This document shows, in pieces, positions 25,182 through 34,258 of a stretch of DNA of 64,000 nucleotides. Under the pieces are notes generated by a model. That model did no database searches. It had not been told where the DNA came from and saw nothing but the letters and a program-made list of their open reading frames with translations. Both the position numbers and the translations under genes were made by a program. The stretch is from NCBI RefSeq assembly GCF_001682865.1, contig NZ_MAQX01000002.1, positions 17,308 through 81,307 of the forward strand, read 5' to 3'. Source of the DNA: Bacillus sp. FJAT-26390 (GTDB taxonomy: Bacteria; Bacillota; Bacilli; Paenibacillales; Paenibacillaceae). How positions within the stretch are numbered: position 1 is the first letter of the stretch; every line of letters starts with the position of its first letter.

Positions 25182-25603
25182 TCATTTTACTATGGACCAG
25201 CTTATATGCTCATCGTCTCTCCCTATCTCTTTGAAGCCCATTTTCACTAAAACCTTTGCAGAATCTATATTGTTTAACAAGCACTTGGCTGTAATGGCTT
25301 TTACATCCGGCTCACATCCGGCTCAGACAAAGCCCATTTCGCCAGCCCTTTTGCCGCTTCAACGCCGTAGCCCTGTTTGCGCTCCTTCTCCATGATCGCA
25401 TAACCTATATCTACTTCCCCGTCAGCGTTTGGCCTGCCTTTAAACCCCGTGTCGCCGATAATCGTACGATTATGCCATCCTTCTCCTAAAAAGAAGCCTT
25501 TATGAAGCACGACATCATAACGGCCTTCCAATAGGGATGAAGCAACCACATATGTAAAAGGCACTAAAAGCAGCCTCTCCGTAACCATTTGCTCTACACT
25601 CAT
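25182..25603 (-). pseudogene. GNAT acetyltransferase (RimJ/RimL-like) broken by an 11-bp tandem duplication
   Basis: The frame runs from 25603 to a premature stop at 25301 (100 residues, ...ALSEPDVSRM). An 11-base unit is present twice in tandem (25303-25313 and 25314-25324), which shifts the frame. With one copy removed the frame continues for about 40 more codons with normal GNAT C-terminal text (VKAITAKCLLNNIDSAKVLV, MGFKEIG). It ends at a TGA at 25182-25184. The intact part has TIIGDTGFKGRPN and GYAIMEKERKQGYG, the acetyl-CoA region. The middle section also looks short compared with relatives of about 180 residues, so an internal deletion is possible. Confidence 0.85.
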
Positions 25604-25674
25604 CGCTATGTATCCGTCCTTTCTTAATGGCGTAAAGCCTGCCGTTAATCGTGCACAGCAGCTCTACTGAACCG

Positions 25675-26031
25675 TTACCGAAATTTTTTTACAATTTCAT
25701 TTCTAATCACGACAATTAATATTTCCGGCAATAAAACAATGACCACAAATACCAAAACAATAAAAGGCAAGGACGCCGCAAAGATAGCAGCTCCCTGTCC
25801 TTCCTTCCCACTCTCGATAATCCACCATACCGGTACCGCTATGAACCACATTAACATGTTTGAGAAGAATAAGTAGCGCAAATTACCCCAAAGGAAACAA
25901 AATAAGAGGGTAACAATAGCCGGAATGAGCCATGAATTCAATGCATGCCCTATGCTTAATAACCAAAAGATGATTACTGGATATAGAAGAGTAAATGCTG
26001 TTTGAATTCTTTTATTAGCGTACATTTTCAT
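25675..26031 (-). CDS. Four-helix membrane protein, unknown function
   Basis: A 118-residue protein, mostly hydrophobic, with about four membrane helices (LLYPVIIFWLLSIGHAL, WLIPAIVTLLFCFLWG, MLMWFIAVPVWWII, ASLPFIVLVFVVIVLLPEIL) and basic ends. No family recognised. It stands alone, with about 70 bases to the broken GNAT gene and about 180 to wrbA. Confidence 0.7.
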   Translation of the reverse strand: MKMYANKRIQTAFTLLYPVIIFWLLSIGHALNSWLIPAIVTLLFCFLWGNLRYLFFSNMLMWFIAVPVWWIIESGKEGQGAAIFAASLPFIVLVFVVIVLLPEILIVVIRNEIVKKFR

Positions 26032-26165
26032 TTGAGCGCTCCTCCCCTCTTACTCATGCACCTATCATAAAAGTAATATATTCCACTGTTTCCGCTAAGC
26101 AATTATCTCTACCAGTATTATACAGCATGAATAACATCAACGGTCCAACTCCGCCTTTTACATAT

Positions 26166-26193
26166 AAAAAAAGCCCCGCATTGCTGCGGAGCT
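26166..26193 (-). terminator. Intrinsic terminator of wrbA
   Basis: Nine-bp GC-rich stem (26185-26193 with 26172-26180, one G-U pair), tetraloop-size loop, then seven T on the minus strand, 20 bases past the stop. Confidence 0.88.
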
Positions 26194-26213
26194 CTCTCAA
26201 TGACTCTAAGTTT

Positions 26214-26810
26214 CTACTTCGTCAAACGTGCCGCAATATCTAACAATCGTTTGGTTTGAACCTTAACCGCATCTAGTACAATGGGGTCAAAATCTCCATT
26301 CTCACCAACGGTTGCGCTTGCGCCGTAAGGATTGCCGCCAGCCTTGAACAAAATGGGATCGGTGTATCCTGGCGCGACTACGATCGCTCCCCAATGGTAA
26401 AAGGTCGTATACAGGGAGAGAATCGTCGCTTCCTGGCCTCCATGAGCATTTTGAGCAGAAGTGAAGGCAGATACAGCCTTATTCGCCAGCTTCCCTTCTG
26501 CCCACGATTTTCCCGTTGTATCTATGAACTGCCGAAGTGGCGATGCTGCATTGCCATACCTTGTCGGAGCACCGAATAAGATGGCATCCGCCCATTCCAA
26601 ATCATCTGTTGTCGCAACTTTAACATCCTTTGTTGCTTCAACATGATCATTCCATGCCGTATTGGAAGCAATCACTTTTTCCGGAGCCAGCTCTGCAACC
26701 CGCAGCAGCCGAACCTCCACGTCCTGATTTGTGGCAGCCTCCTCGGCAGCCTTTGCCATTTTATAATTTGTACCTGTTGCACTGTAATAGACGATTGCTA
26801 ATTTCACCAT
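26214..26810 (-). CDS. wrbA: NAD(P)H:quinone oxidoreductase, WrbA type
   Basis: A 198-residue flavodoxin-fold protein. The FMN phosphate loop is YYSATGTNYKMA. ADAILFGAPTRYGNAASPLRQFIDTTG and SAQNAHGGQEATILSLYTTFYHWG are hallmark WrbA segments. It performs two-electron reduction of quinones in the cytosol, protecting against redox cycling. Monocistronic. ATG with a GAGGAG site upstream. Confidence 0.93.
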   Translation of the reverse strand: MVKLAIVYYSATGTNYKMAKAAEEAATNQDVEVRLLRVAELAPEKVIASNTAWNDHVEATKDVKVATTDDLEWADAILFGAPTRYGNAASPLRQFIDTTGKSWAEGKLANKAVSAFTSAQNAHGGQEATILSLYTTFYHWGAIVVAPGYTDPILFKAGGNPYGASATVGENGDFDPIVLDAVKVQTKRLLDIAARLTK

Positions 26811-27050
26811 AATCCCATCTCCTCCTCGCTAGTTGTAATTCCACCTCATTTGCTCGATCATCTGACTATCTTTTACCCTATCCCCGTAAGGGTTAATCAT
26901 GCAAAGATAACGGCCTGACATAAGTTCGACTATTTCCCGAGCAATAATCGAAAGAGCTCGAAACTTGCTCCCATGCATAGATCATGGTGTTTCATCATTC
27001 ATTTTTCAGGGTATTGGAGATTAACCAAATCACACTAAGGAGTGGTTCAA

Positions 27051-27212
27051 ATGTCAACCGGACAACGAAACTTAGAAATCGAAGAACGCCATGTAGAGAA
27101 AAAATCAGACTCAAGCTTGGTTGCTTCTACGTTCATCAAATATGCCGCCTACATCATCATTTTCTTTGGAGCATTGTACTTCTTGGTACGATACGTATTC
27201 CCGATGTTTTAA
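27051..27212 (+). CDS. 53-residue single-helix membrane protein
   Basis: A short gene: ATG 27051 with AAGGAG 8 bases upstream, and TAA at 27210. The first 27 residues are polar and charged (NLEIEERHVEKKSDSS). A membrane helix YAAYIIIFFGALYFLVRYVF then reaches almost to the C-terminus. It is followed by a strong terminator, which supports a real transcript. Function unknown; comparable tail-anchored mini-proteins occur in bacilli. Confidence 0.75.
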   Translation: MSTGQRNLEIEERHVEKKSDSSLVASTFIKYAAYIIIFFGALYFLVRYVFPMF

Positions 27213-27246
27213 TCGTAAATCGAGAGTGAAGGATCAGCTTGTTATC

Positions 27247-27300
27247 AAAAAATAGGACGAAGCAGTGTGCGATTCACTGTCCGTCCTATTTTTGTTTTTT
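27247..27300 (+). terminator. Intrinsic terminator of the 53-residue protein gene
   Basis: Twelve-bp outer stem (27248-27259 with 27282-27293), an inner CAGTG/CACTG pair, and a T-rich end (TTTTTGTTTTTT). Confidence 0.85.
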
Positions 27301-27475
27301 TCGAAAAGCCTAATTTCCGAAAATGAGGTAGGTTTTCTAGGAAGAAATCTAGATTCTAGCTCTATGTTTGGCGGAATGAAGATCAGCTGAGCGGACATTT
27401 TAAATGATTCCGCATTCAAGGTTATGGTAAAATCGGATAAGGGAATTACGTTTTTATCGAAGGAGTGCATAATCA

Positions 27476-28633
27476 TTGGGGCGGATAATCGATCAATATA
27501 TACGAAGCGAACAGGAGAGAGAACGTGCCGATAAGGTAGAGGCGCTTGCTGCGCGTTTTGCCGAAAGAGCGGCTGCGCACGACCGGGAAGGGTCCTTTCC
27601 GCATGAAAACTTTGCTGACCTCCATGAAGCCGGTTACTTAAAGGTTACGGTGCCGAGTGAATTTGGTGGCGATGAGGTATCTTTGCACGAATTAGTTACG
27701 CTGCAGGAACGATTGGCTTACGGAGACGGCTCGACTGCACTGGCTGTCGGCTGGCATATCGGACAAGTGCTGCATCTTCGAACGACTCGCAAATGGCCGG
27801 ACCGCTTGTTTGGCGAGCTGTGCCAAGCGATCGTTGCCGATGGCGCTATGATCAATACTTTCGCCAGCGAAGCGACCTCCGGAAGTCCAAGTCGCGGCGG
27901 CAAGCCCGAAACCACTGCCGCTCGCGTAGACGGAGGCTGGCTGATAACAGGGCGCAAAACGTTCAGTACGTTATCTCCGATTCTCGATCGTTTTGTTGTA
28001 ACAGCTTATCTTCCTGAAGAAGAGACGACCACTGATTTTCTAGTATACAAAAACGAGCAGGTAAGCATCATTGAAACCTGGGATACAATTGGCATGCGAG
28101 GTACCGGCAGCCATGATGTCGTATTGGACAACGTCTTCGCCTCCGATGACTCCCGGATCACCGGCAAAGGAATAGATGACGGCGGCGGCTGGATGCTCCA
28201 TATTCCTGCTTGCTACATAGGCATTGCACTAGCCGCACGTGATTTTGCCGTTAATTTTGCCCGGACTTACCGTCCCAACCATCTTCAAGGTCCGATCGCT
28301 GAGCTACCCATCGTGCAGCAGTCCATTGGGCAAATGGAGGTTGAGCTCCGCACTGCCCGCAGCCTGCTGTACGAGGCAGCCGGCCGCTGGGATCAAGAAA
28401 CCGAGAACCGGCCCTCTTTGAGGCCTGAGCTTGGGTTAGCCAAATACGTAGCCGTGAATAACGCGATCAAAGTGGTGGATATTGCGATGCGGATCGTGGG
28501 GGGAGCGAGCTTATCCAAAACCTTGCCGCTGGAGCGGTATTACCGCGATGTAAGGGCGGGCCTTCACAACCCGCCGATGGACAATACGGTGCTGAATACA
28601 CTCGCAGCGGCTGCTTTGAACGAACAGCGCTGA
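27476..28633 (+). CDS. Acyl-CoA dehydrogenase family protein
   Basis: A 385-residue flavoprotein of the acyl-CoA dehydrogenase fold. The N-terminal helical domain has AGYLKVTVPSEFGGDE and YGDGSTALAVGWHIGQ, the middle beta domain GGWLITGRKTFSTLSP, and the C-terminal bundle RIVGGASLSKTLPLERYYRD. Closest remembered relatives are the YdbM/SfnB-type members, some of which desulfurise or hydroxylate instead of oxidising acyl-CoA. Start TTG 27476 follows AAGGAG by 10 bases. It converges on bshB2 with 4 bases between stops. Confidence 0.88.
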   Translation: MGRIIDQYIRSEQERERADKVEALAARFAERAAAHDREGSFPHENFADLHEAGYLKVTVPSEFGGDEVSLHELVTLQERLAYGDGSTALAVGWHIGQVLHLRTTRKWPDRLFGELCQAIVADGAMINTFASEATSGSPSRGGKPETTAARVDGGWLITGRKTFSTLSPILDRFVVTAYLPEEETTTDFLVYKNEQVSIIETWDTIGMRGTGSHDVVLDNVFASDDSRITGKGIDDGGGWMLHIPACYIGIALAARDFAVNFARTYRPNHLQGPIAELPIVQQSIGQMEVELRTARSLLYEAAGRWDQETENRPSLRPELGLAKYVAVNNAIKVVDIAMRIVGGASLSKTLPLERYYRDVRAGLHNPPMDNTVLNTLAAAALNEQR

Positions 28634-28637
28634 TGTT

Positions 28638-29366
28638 TTAAAGCGTGCGTGGCGGTTGAAACAAATCATGATGCACAACCGGCTTATTAAATCGGCTGCC
28701 CGCTAAAAAATATTCATGGGCTCCAAGCCTAGCCAAAGCTTCACGATCGGTTTTCCACACCCACTCGTCCATTTCCGTTTGACAGCGATGCGCACGGAAA
28801 GCAGCAAGCTTGGCTTCCAAATGATGGCGAACATCGATTTTGACGACTTCTTTCTTCGTATAGCCATACCGCTCGGGGCTCTCCATCGTATCGCCAAAGC
28901 TGATGAAATAGAGAGAGCCCTGCTGGCGCGTCCGATGGAAAGCTTCGTCCGTTGCTTTCCCGATCGCGCAATGGTCGGGGTGCCCGCCAAATATTTCATG
29001 AAAAGTAAGAACGACATCAGGCTGTATCTCTTCCATGAGAACGGCTATTTTTTCAATTAACTGCTCCGAATCAAAAAATTCGACCATTTTATCTCGAATA
29101 TCAAAGAAGATCAGCCGTTTAATGCCGAGTGCTTCACATGCCTTCCGAAGCTCTTGCTCCCGAATGTCCGGCATAGTTTCTCTGTTCACATAAGGCGGGT
29201 TGCCCATCCGGCGCCCCATCTCGCCACGCGTCGCACTTACGAGCGTAATTTCAACGTCCATGCTCGCATACTTTGCCAGCGTTCCGCCGCAAATAAACGA
29301 TTCATCATCCGGGTGTGCAAACACGGCTAGAAGCTTACGCTTTGCCTTCACAGCTTCTTTACTCAT
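28638..29366 (-). CDS. bshB2: PIG-L/LmbE deacetylase, probable bacillithiol biosynthesis BshB2
   Basis: A 242-residue zinc-dependent deacetylase. It shows the metal motifs AHPDDE (about 17-22) and HPDHC (about 128), plus YVNRETMPDIREQEL near residue 60. In B. subtilis the pair yojF-yojG (bshB2) has the same arrangement. BshB2 removes acetyl from GlcNAc-malate on the way to bacillithiol. Its ATG overlaps the yojF stop (ATGA), so translation is coupled. Confidence 0.9.
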   Translation of the reverse strand: MSKEAVKAKRKLLAVFAHPDDESFICGGTLAKYASMDVEITLVSATRGEMGRRMGNPPYVNRETMPDIREQELRKACEALGIKRLIFFDIRDKMVEFFDSEQLIEKIAVLMEEIQPDVVLTFHEIFGGHPDHCAIGKATDEAFHRTRQQGSLYFISFGDTMESPERYGYTKKEVVKIDVRHHLEAKLAAFRAHRCQTEMDEWVWKTDREALARLGAHEYFLAGSRFNKPVVHHDLFQPPRTL

Positions 29367-29677
29367 TCCGGAAACGGCTCCTTTCCTAAATGCAGAGCTA
29401 CGTTCATCCTGCCTCTATCGTCAAAACCGGCAAGCAGAAGCTTCCCATCCTCCATCGCTTCAAAATGGGTAAGCCCTTCCATTCGCAGCCAGCCAATGCC
29501 GTCAAAGTGGAGAGCGACCCGGTATGGACCATCTCCAGCAGATAACGCATCCGTCAGGTTAACCTTAAAATTCCGGACAAAAACGAAGGAGGTCGCTTCA
29601 CTATGCATGAAGACCTCTTGCGCGAGAAAAGCTTGAAATGCCGCGTCCAGCTTGATTTTATTTATTTTTTCCATCAT
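29363..29677 (-). CDS. yojF: YojF-like protein (DUF1806)
   Basis: A 104-residue protein resembling B. subtilis YojF. It shows LDAAFQAFLAQEVFMHSEAT, GPYRVALHFDGIGWLRMEGLTHFE and LLAGFDDRGRMNVALHLG. It is usually paired with BshB2, as here (4-base overlap). The exact role in bacillithiol formation is unknown. No signal peptide or membrane helix. Confidence 0.88.
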   Translation of the reverse strand: MMEKINKIKLDAAFQAFLAQEVFMHSEATSFVFVRNFKVNLTDALSAGDGPYRVALHFDGIGWLRMEGLTHFEAMEDGKLLLAGFDDRGRMNVALHLGKEPFPE

Positions 29678-29710
29678 CGCTTCATTCCAATTCTATAATT
29701 GATCTACAGC

Positions 29711-30169
29711 CTAAGAGCGGCTTACGAAAAACGGCAGCTCTTCAATTCCGAGCAAACGAAGATAAGTGAACAATTGGCCTTTATGGTGAATCTCATGATC
29801 TTTGGCATTTTCAAGCAAAGCAATCCCAGCCATTTTCATGCCTTTAAAATCAACAACGCTTTCTAATTGCTCATCGGAGAGACCCTCCAGCACGGCTTTT
29901 GTAGCCTCTGTATCAGCTTGTATAATGGCTCTCAGCTCTTCAATCGTCTCAAATGGCTTTGGTGCTGAAGGAGGCGTAAATTCCCCGTTTTTCACCGTAT
30001 TCGCGAACATCCCCATCGCACCGTTCATATGGAGAACTAGGCCAGACAACGACATCGCTTTTTCCCAAGGCTTGTACTGAAGATGCTCATCACGAACCGT
30101 ATCCAGCAATGCAAGCAGCACGCTTCGGTGGTTTAACCATCCCGAAATGAAATCGTTTTGTTTAGACAT
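29711..30169 (-). CDS. DinB-family protein
   Basis: A 152-residue four-helix-bundle protein. The DinB metal-binding histidines are seen in LVLHMNGAM and DHEIHHKGQLFTYLR. Family members include bacillithiol S-transferases, which is suggestive beside bshB2/yojF, but substrate and coupling are not shown. It lies 33 bases upstream of yojF in the same direction and may be the first gene of that operon. Confidence 0.88.
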   Translation of the reverse strand: MSKQNDFISGWLNHRSVLLALLDTVRDEHLQYKPWEKAMSLSGLVLHMNGAMGMFANTVKNGEFTPPSAPKPFETIEELRAIIQADTEATKAVLEGLSDEQLESVVDFKGMKMAGIALLENAKDHEIHHKGQLFTYLRLLGIEELPFFVSRS

Positions 30170-30318
30170 AAGTTTTGCAGCTCTCCTTCGTCATTCGAAA
30201 GTTAATTAACATTAAAAAAAATAGCATGGAGCATAACCATTATACAAGATTTAAATAACAACATACATTATTTCTATTGATCCGGTGAAAATCAACCTCA
30301 CATTTCTTATTCTACGCA

Positions 30319-30372
30319 TAAAAAAACCTCTGATTCAAACGCACTCGATTTTCGAGCTGCGTGGATCAGAGG
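30319..30372 (-). terminator. Intrinsic terminator of the sulfate ABC operon
   Basis: CCTCTGAT (30327-30334) pairs with ATCAGAGG (30365-30372), with a long inner stem ACGCA...TCGA between. Seven or more T follow on the minus strand. The rest of the 30170-30411 gap holds only the likely DinB promoter. Confidence 0.88.
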
Positions 30373-30411
30373 ATCTCGCTTCGTTTCGTTTCAATAGCCT
30401 ATGCGGTGCAA

Positions 30412-31482
30412 TTAGATATCTGCCAAAACCTGATACCAGACGCCCTTCTTCGAATAAAGGTTTTTCCTGACCTCAGACCAGCCGCCCAAGTACGAAATAT
30501 CAAACAGCTCATCCGGCACGGTATAACGATCCTTCGTGTCAGCGGCTACCTTCTCATCGACCGCGCGGAAGCCGTTGTCTACGAATAGACGCTGCGCTTC
30601 CTCGCTATGCAGATAGGCGATAAAAGCTTCGGCTACCTTGCGGGTGCCATGCTTATCTGTATTCTTATCGACTACCGCTGCCGGATTCTCGATAAGAATC
30701 GTGCTTTCCGGAACGACAATGTCATATTCGACGCCCTTCTTTATCCGAGCGAGCAGCTCGTTCTCGTAGGTTACGATCACATCGCCAACGCCGTATTCGA
30801 AGGCCGCCATTGATGCGCGTCCGCTCTTGTCGAGCGATTCTACGTTAGCGTGAACCGCTTTTAGAAAGCTTTTCGCATAATCCGCATCCTTCTTGCCGTT
30901 CTTCTCCTCGGATTGCTTCAGTCCAGCGCCATAAATAGCGTTGATGTCCCACTGCGCACCGCCGGAGGTTTTCGGATTCGGATACAGCACCTTAACGCCC
31001 TCGTTCGTCAAATCATTCCAGTCCTTGATTCCTAGCGGGTTGCCGGCTCTTGTTCCCAATACGACAATGGAGTTCGTAATCATTCCGCCATTGCTCTGAG
31101 CCTTCCAGTCATGCGTGATGAAGCCGGCATCAGCGATCTTGTCCAGATCGCCTTCCATCGCGAGAATCGCGACATCCGCCTCGAAGCCGCCGGCTATCGC
31201 GCGTGCTTGCGTGCCTGAAGCCTCATAGGATTCCTGAAAAGCTACCTTCTGCCCGGTCTCCTTCAGCCAATAGGCTTGGAATGCAGGCAAAATGTCCGCG
31301 AAAGCGTCCTTCACTACGGAATATGCACCGATTACAAGTGTTACATCGCCGTCTTGTACGGTAGACCCAGCCGCATGATCGCTCGTCTGCTCTTCCTTGC
31401 CGCAGCCTGCTGCAACGAGCAGCATAACCGCAGCAAGGAGCAGCACGAACATGCGCTGACTTGTTGCTCGATTGATTTTCAT
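30412..31482 (-). CDS. sbp: Sulfate/thiosulfate-binding lipoprotein
   Basis: A 356-residue solute-binding protein with lipobox LLVAAGC. Mature text VTLVIGAYSVVKDAFADILPAF, FQESYEASGTQARAIAGG, SIVVLGTRAGNP, YPNPKTSGGAQWDINAIYGAG and VVPESTILIENPAAVVDKN is typical of Sbp/CysP, including the oxyanion-binding Ser/Gly loops. I start it at ATG 31482; the TTG at 31494 abuts the only ribosome site. It is the last gene of the cys operon, whereas it is more often first. Confidence 0.92.
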   Translation of the reverse strand: MKINRATSQRMFVLLLAAVMLLVAAGCGKEEQTSDHAAGSTVQDGDVTLVIGAYSVVKDAFADILPAFQAYWLKETGQKVAFQESYEASGTQARAIAGGFEADVAILAMEGDLDKIADAGFITHDWKAQSNGGMITNSIVVLGTRAGNPLGIKDWNDLTNEGVKVLYPNPKTSGGAQWDINAIYGAGLKQSEEKNGKKDADYAKSFLKAVHANVESLDKSGRASMAAFEYGVGDVIVTYENELLARIKKGVEYDIVVPESTILIENPAAVVDKNTDKHGTRKVAEAFIAYLHSEEAQRLFVDNGFRAVDEKVAADTKDRYTVPDELFDISYLGGWSEVRKNLYSKKGVWYQVLADI

Positions 31483-31516
31483 GTTCGCATACAACTCTTT
31501 CTACATCGCTTATTGG

Positions 31517-32581
31517 TTAAATATGAATAGGCATCGGATCAACCTTCAATTTATTTTCCGCAATCCAGCTGTCGTTATCATTGAACAAATAGGCACGGTG
31601 CACAAGCACGCTGACTTGATCGCCAGGATGCAGCACTTCCTTCTCCAGCGAACGGTATGTGATAAGCTTCGTATCTCCGACGAGCAGCTCGACCATCCAC
31701 TCGCTGCCGCGGAAATGCAAATGCTTCACCTTGCCAGAGAGCGTAGCGGAAGCCAGCTTGATTTCTCCGGGCTTGCCGATTTCGATATATTCCGGACGAA
31801 TAAGTGCTTTGGTGCCGGGACGGCTTGCCGCATCCTCAAAACCTTTGAGCTGCGCGATATTGTCCACAATCGTGGATTCGCCGATAAAGCTCGCGACAAA
31901 AGGCGTTTCCGGATTTTTATAAATATCCCACGGGCTGCCCTTTTGCTCTAGCTTGCCCTTGCTTATAATCATAATCTCATCGGCTACTTCGATCGCTTCC
32001 TCTTGGTCATGCGTTACGAAGATGGATGTAATGCCGACACGCTCGATCATTTCCTTCAGCCATGTCCGAAGCTCCGTGCGAATCTTCGCGTCGATCGCAG
32101 CAAACGGCTCATCCAGCAGAAGCAGCTGCGGCTCTGGCGCCAGTGCCCTTGCGAAGGCAACGCGCTGGCGTTGGCCGCCGGATAGCTGATGCGCATAACG
32201 ATGCTCGAACCCTTTCAGGCCGGTCAGCTCCACCAAGTACATGACGCGCTCGCGAATTTGCTCCTTCGACTGCTTCTTCACCTTGAGGCCAAAAGCGATG
32301 TTGTCATATACGGTCATATGCTTGAACAACGCGTAGTTTTGGAACACGAAGCCGATTCCGCGCTCTTGAGGCGGCAGGTCGTTGACCCGTTTTCCGTGGA
32401 AAATGATATCGCCCGAGGAAGGAGACTCAAGTCCCGCCAGCATACGAAGTATGGACGTTTTACCGCCGCCGCTCGGTCCGAGCAAGCCGATCAAATGGCC
32501 TTTTTCGATTTCAAAGCTGACATCCTTCACTGCATGAAAATCGCCAAAGCTCTTGTTTAAGTTCCGTACTTCAATATGCAT
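31517..32581 (-). CDS. cysA: Sulfate/thiosulfate ABC importer ATPase
   Basis: A 354-residue ATPase. Walker A GPSGGGKTS, signature LSGGQRQRVAFARAL, Walker B LLLLDEPFAAID, and switch His in FVTHDQEEA are all intact. A C-terminal TOBE regulatory domain occupies the last 100 residues. It starts 4 bases after the CysW stop. It drives sulfate uptake with CysT, CysW and Sbp. Confidence 0.95.
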   Translation of the reverse strand: MHIEVRNLNKSFGDFHAVKDVSFEIEKGHLIGLLGPSGGGKTSILRMLAGLESPSSGDIIFHGKRVNDLPPQERGIGFVFQNYALFKHMTVYDNIAFGLKVKKQSKEQIRERVMYLVELTGLKGFEHRYAHQLSGGQRQRVAFARALAPEPQLLLLDEPFAAIDAKIRTELRTWLKEMIERVGITSIFVTHDQEEAIEVADEIMIISKGKLEQKGSPWDIYKNPETPFVASFIGESTIVDNIAQLKGFEDAASRPGTKALIRPEYIEIGKPGEIKLASATLSGKVKHLHFRGSEWMVELLVGDTKLITYRSLEKEVLHPGDQVSVLVHRAYLFNDNDSWIAENKLKVDPMPIHI

Positions 32582-32584
32582 GGC

Positions 32585-33385
32585 TTAATGCACTTCCTTT
32601 CGTTTTTTCGCCCATTCCATGAGCAGCAGCAGTCCGACGGAAAATGCCGCTAGAACCAGTGCAACGCCATTGGCGGCAACTACGTTAAAATTTTCGACAT
32701 CCTGATATACGAGCGTTGTCGCCGTTTGCGTCTTATTCATAATATTGCCTGATACAACGAGCACCGCCCCGAATTCACCAAGCGACCGCGCTACCGTCAA
32801 CACTACGCCGTAGATGACGCCCCAACGGATCGAAGGCCACGTTACCTTCCAGAACGTGTACCAGGAGTATGCGCCAAGCGTAGACGCCGCTTCCTCCTGC
32901 TGCGCTCCGATCTCCTGAAGCACGGGCATCACCTCGCGCACCATGAGCGGAAACGTCACGAACAAGGTCGCGAGAATCATCCCAGGCAGCGCGTATACGA
33001 TTTTAAAGCCCGCGTCCTCGAACATGGTGCCGATAATCGTATTCGGGCCGAGTATAAGGACGATCATCAAACCGCCTATTACCGGCGACACCGCGAATGG
33101 CAAGTCGACCAAGCTATTGAGCAGCCGCTTCACCCGCCGTCCGATCCATTCGGCGCGCACGAGATACATCGCGAGCATAATGCCAAACACCGTATTCAAA
33201 GCGGTTACAACTACGACAATAATTCCTGTCATCATTAGCGCATGCAGCGACTGAGGTCTCGTAATCCCCTCTACGAAGCCGCTCCAGCCATCAGCCCATG
33301 AGCCTGTAAAAATCTTGACCAACGGCGCGATAAGCAATAAACCAAAAACGATATAAGTTAGCGTAATCCATAATCTTCTCATCAT
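32585..33385 (-). CDS. cysW: Sulfate ABC importer permease CysW
   Basis: A 266-residue permease with about six helices. The docking loop EEAASTLGAYSWYTFWKVTWP and ARSLGEFGAVLVVSGNI are characteristic of CysW. Its ATG overlaps the CysT stop by 4 bases. Confidence 0.94.
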   Translation of the reverse strand: MMRRLWITLTYIVFGLLLIAPLVKIFTGSWADGWSGFVEGITRPQSLHALMMTGIIVVVVTALNTVFGIMLAMYLVRAEWIGRRVKRLLNSLVDLPFAVSPVIGGLMIVLILGPNTIIGTMFEDAGFKIVYALPGMILATLFVTFPLMVREVMPVLQEIGAQQEEAASTLGAYSWYTFWKVTWPSIRWGVIYGVVLTVARSLGEFGAVLVVSGNIMNKTQTATTLVYQDVENFNVVAANGVALVLAAFSVGLLLLMEWAKKRKEVH

Positions 33386-34197
33386 TGTCCGCTCCTCCTG
33401 CCTTGAATGAGGTTAACCGTCCAAAGGATGAGGAACGATAGCGTGAGCAGCAGCACCGATACGGCGGCCGCTCCCTGCGGATTACTGCTTTCAATTTCTC
33501 CGAAAATATAAACCGATGCGATCAACGTTTTGCCCGGGATATTGCCGGCTACGAGCACGACTGCGCCAAACTCGGCAATTCCGCGCGAGAAGGCCAGCAT
33601 GGCACCGCTTAATATTCCTGGAAGCATCGTTGGCAAAATAACGCTAAAAAACGTCTTTGTGCGCGTAGCACCCAGCGTATAAGCCGCTTCCTCCTCTGAT
33701 TTGTCCATTTCCTCCAGCAGCGGCTGAATAGCCCGAATGACGAAAGGAAACGTAACGAACAGCATCGCTACAATAATCGCTGGCTCATGGAATACGATCT
33801 CGATCCCGATCTTCTCAGCCAAGCCTCCTACTAGACTATTAGGTCCAAGCAGCAGCAAAATCATAAGGCCGCCGACCGCCGTAGGCAGTGCGAATGGCAA
33901 GTCAACGAGACTGTTGAGCAAGCGCCGTCCGGGAAAGCGATAACGAATAAGCACCCAGCCGATCATCGTACCAAGAAACATGTTAAGAACCGTTGCGACG
34001 ACCGCCAATTTTACCGTAAGCAGCACAGCTTTCCAAGCTAATGGATCAGAAATGCTTTCCCAGAAAGGGGTCCATCCAAGCGAAAACGATTGCGTGTAAA
34101 TGCCGACGATTGGTAGAACGATTAGGATGACAAAATAAAGCAATATGGCGCTTCGAAAGCCGAAGCTCCACCCTTTCCCACGAAACATAGCATTCAC
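33382..34197 (-). CDS. cysT: Sulfate ABC importer permease CysT
   Basis: About 271 residues with about six helices. The docking loop EEEAAYTLGATRTKTFFSVILP and SRGIAEFGAVVLVAGNIPGKT are typical of CysT/CysU. GTG 34197 is about 9 bases after a perfect GGAGGT; ATG 34188 is an alternative, and the frame start at 34248 has no site. It is the first gene of cysT-cysW-cysA-sbp. Confidence 0.92.
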   Translation of the reverse strand: MNAMFRGKGWSFGFRSAILLYFVILIVLPIVGIYTQSFSLGWTPFWESISDPLAWKAVLLTVKLAVVATVLNMFLGTMIGWVLIRYRFPGRRLLNSLVDLPFALPTAVGGLMILLLLGPNSLVGGLAEKIGIEIVFHEPAIIVAMLFVTFPFVIRAIQPLLEEMDKSEEEAAYTLGATRTKTFFSVILPTMLPGILSGAMLAFSRGIAEFGAVVLVAGNIPGKTLIASVYIFGEIESSNPQGAAAVSVLLLTLSFLILWTVNLIQGRRSGQ

Positions 34198-34258
34198 TGT
34201 GACTTTACCTCCAGACCATCGGCTCGTGCCGTAGGTGTAGCATAACAAGTAAAAACAT

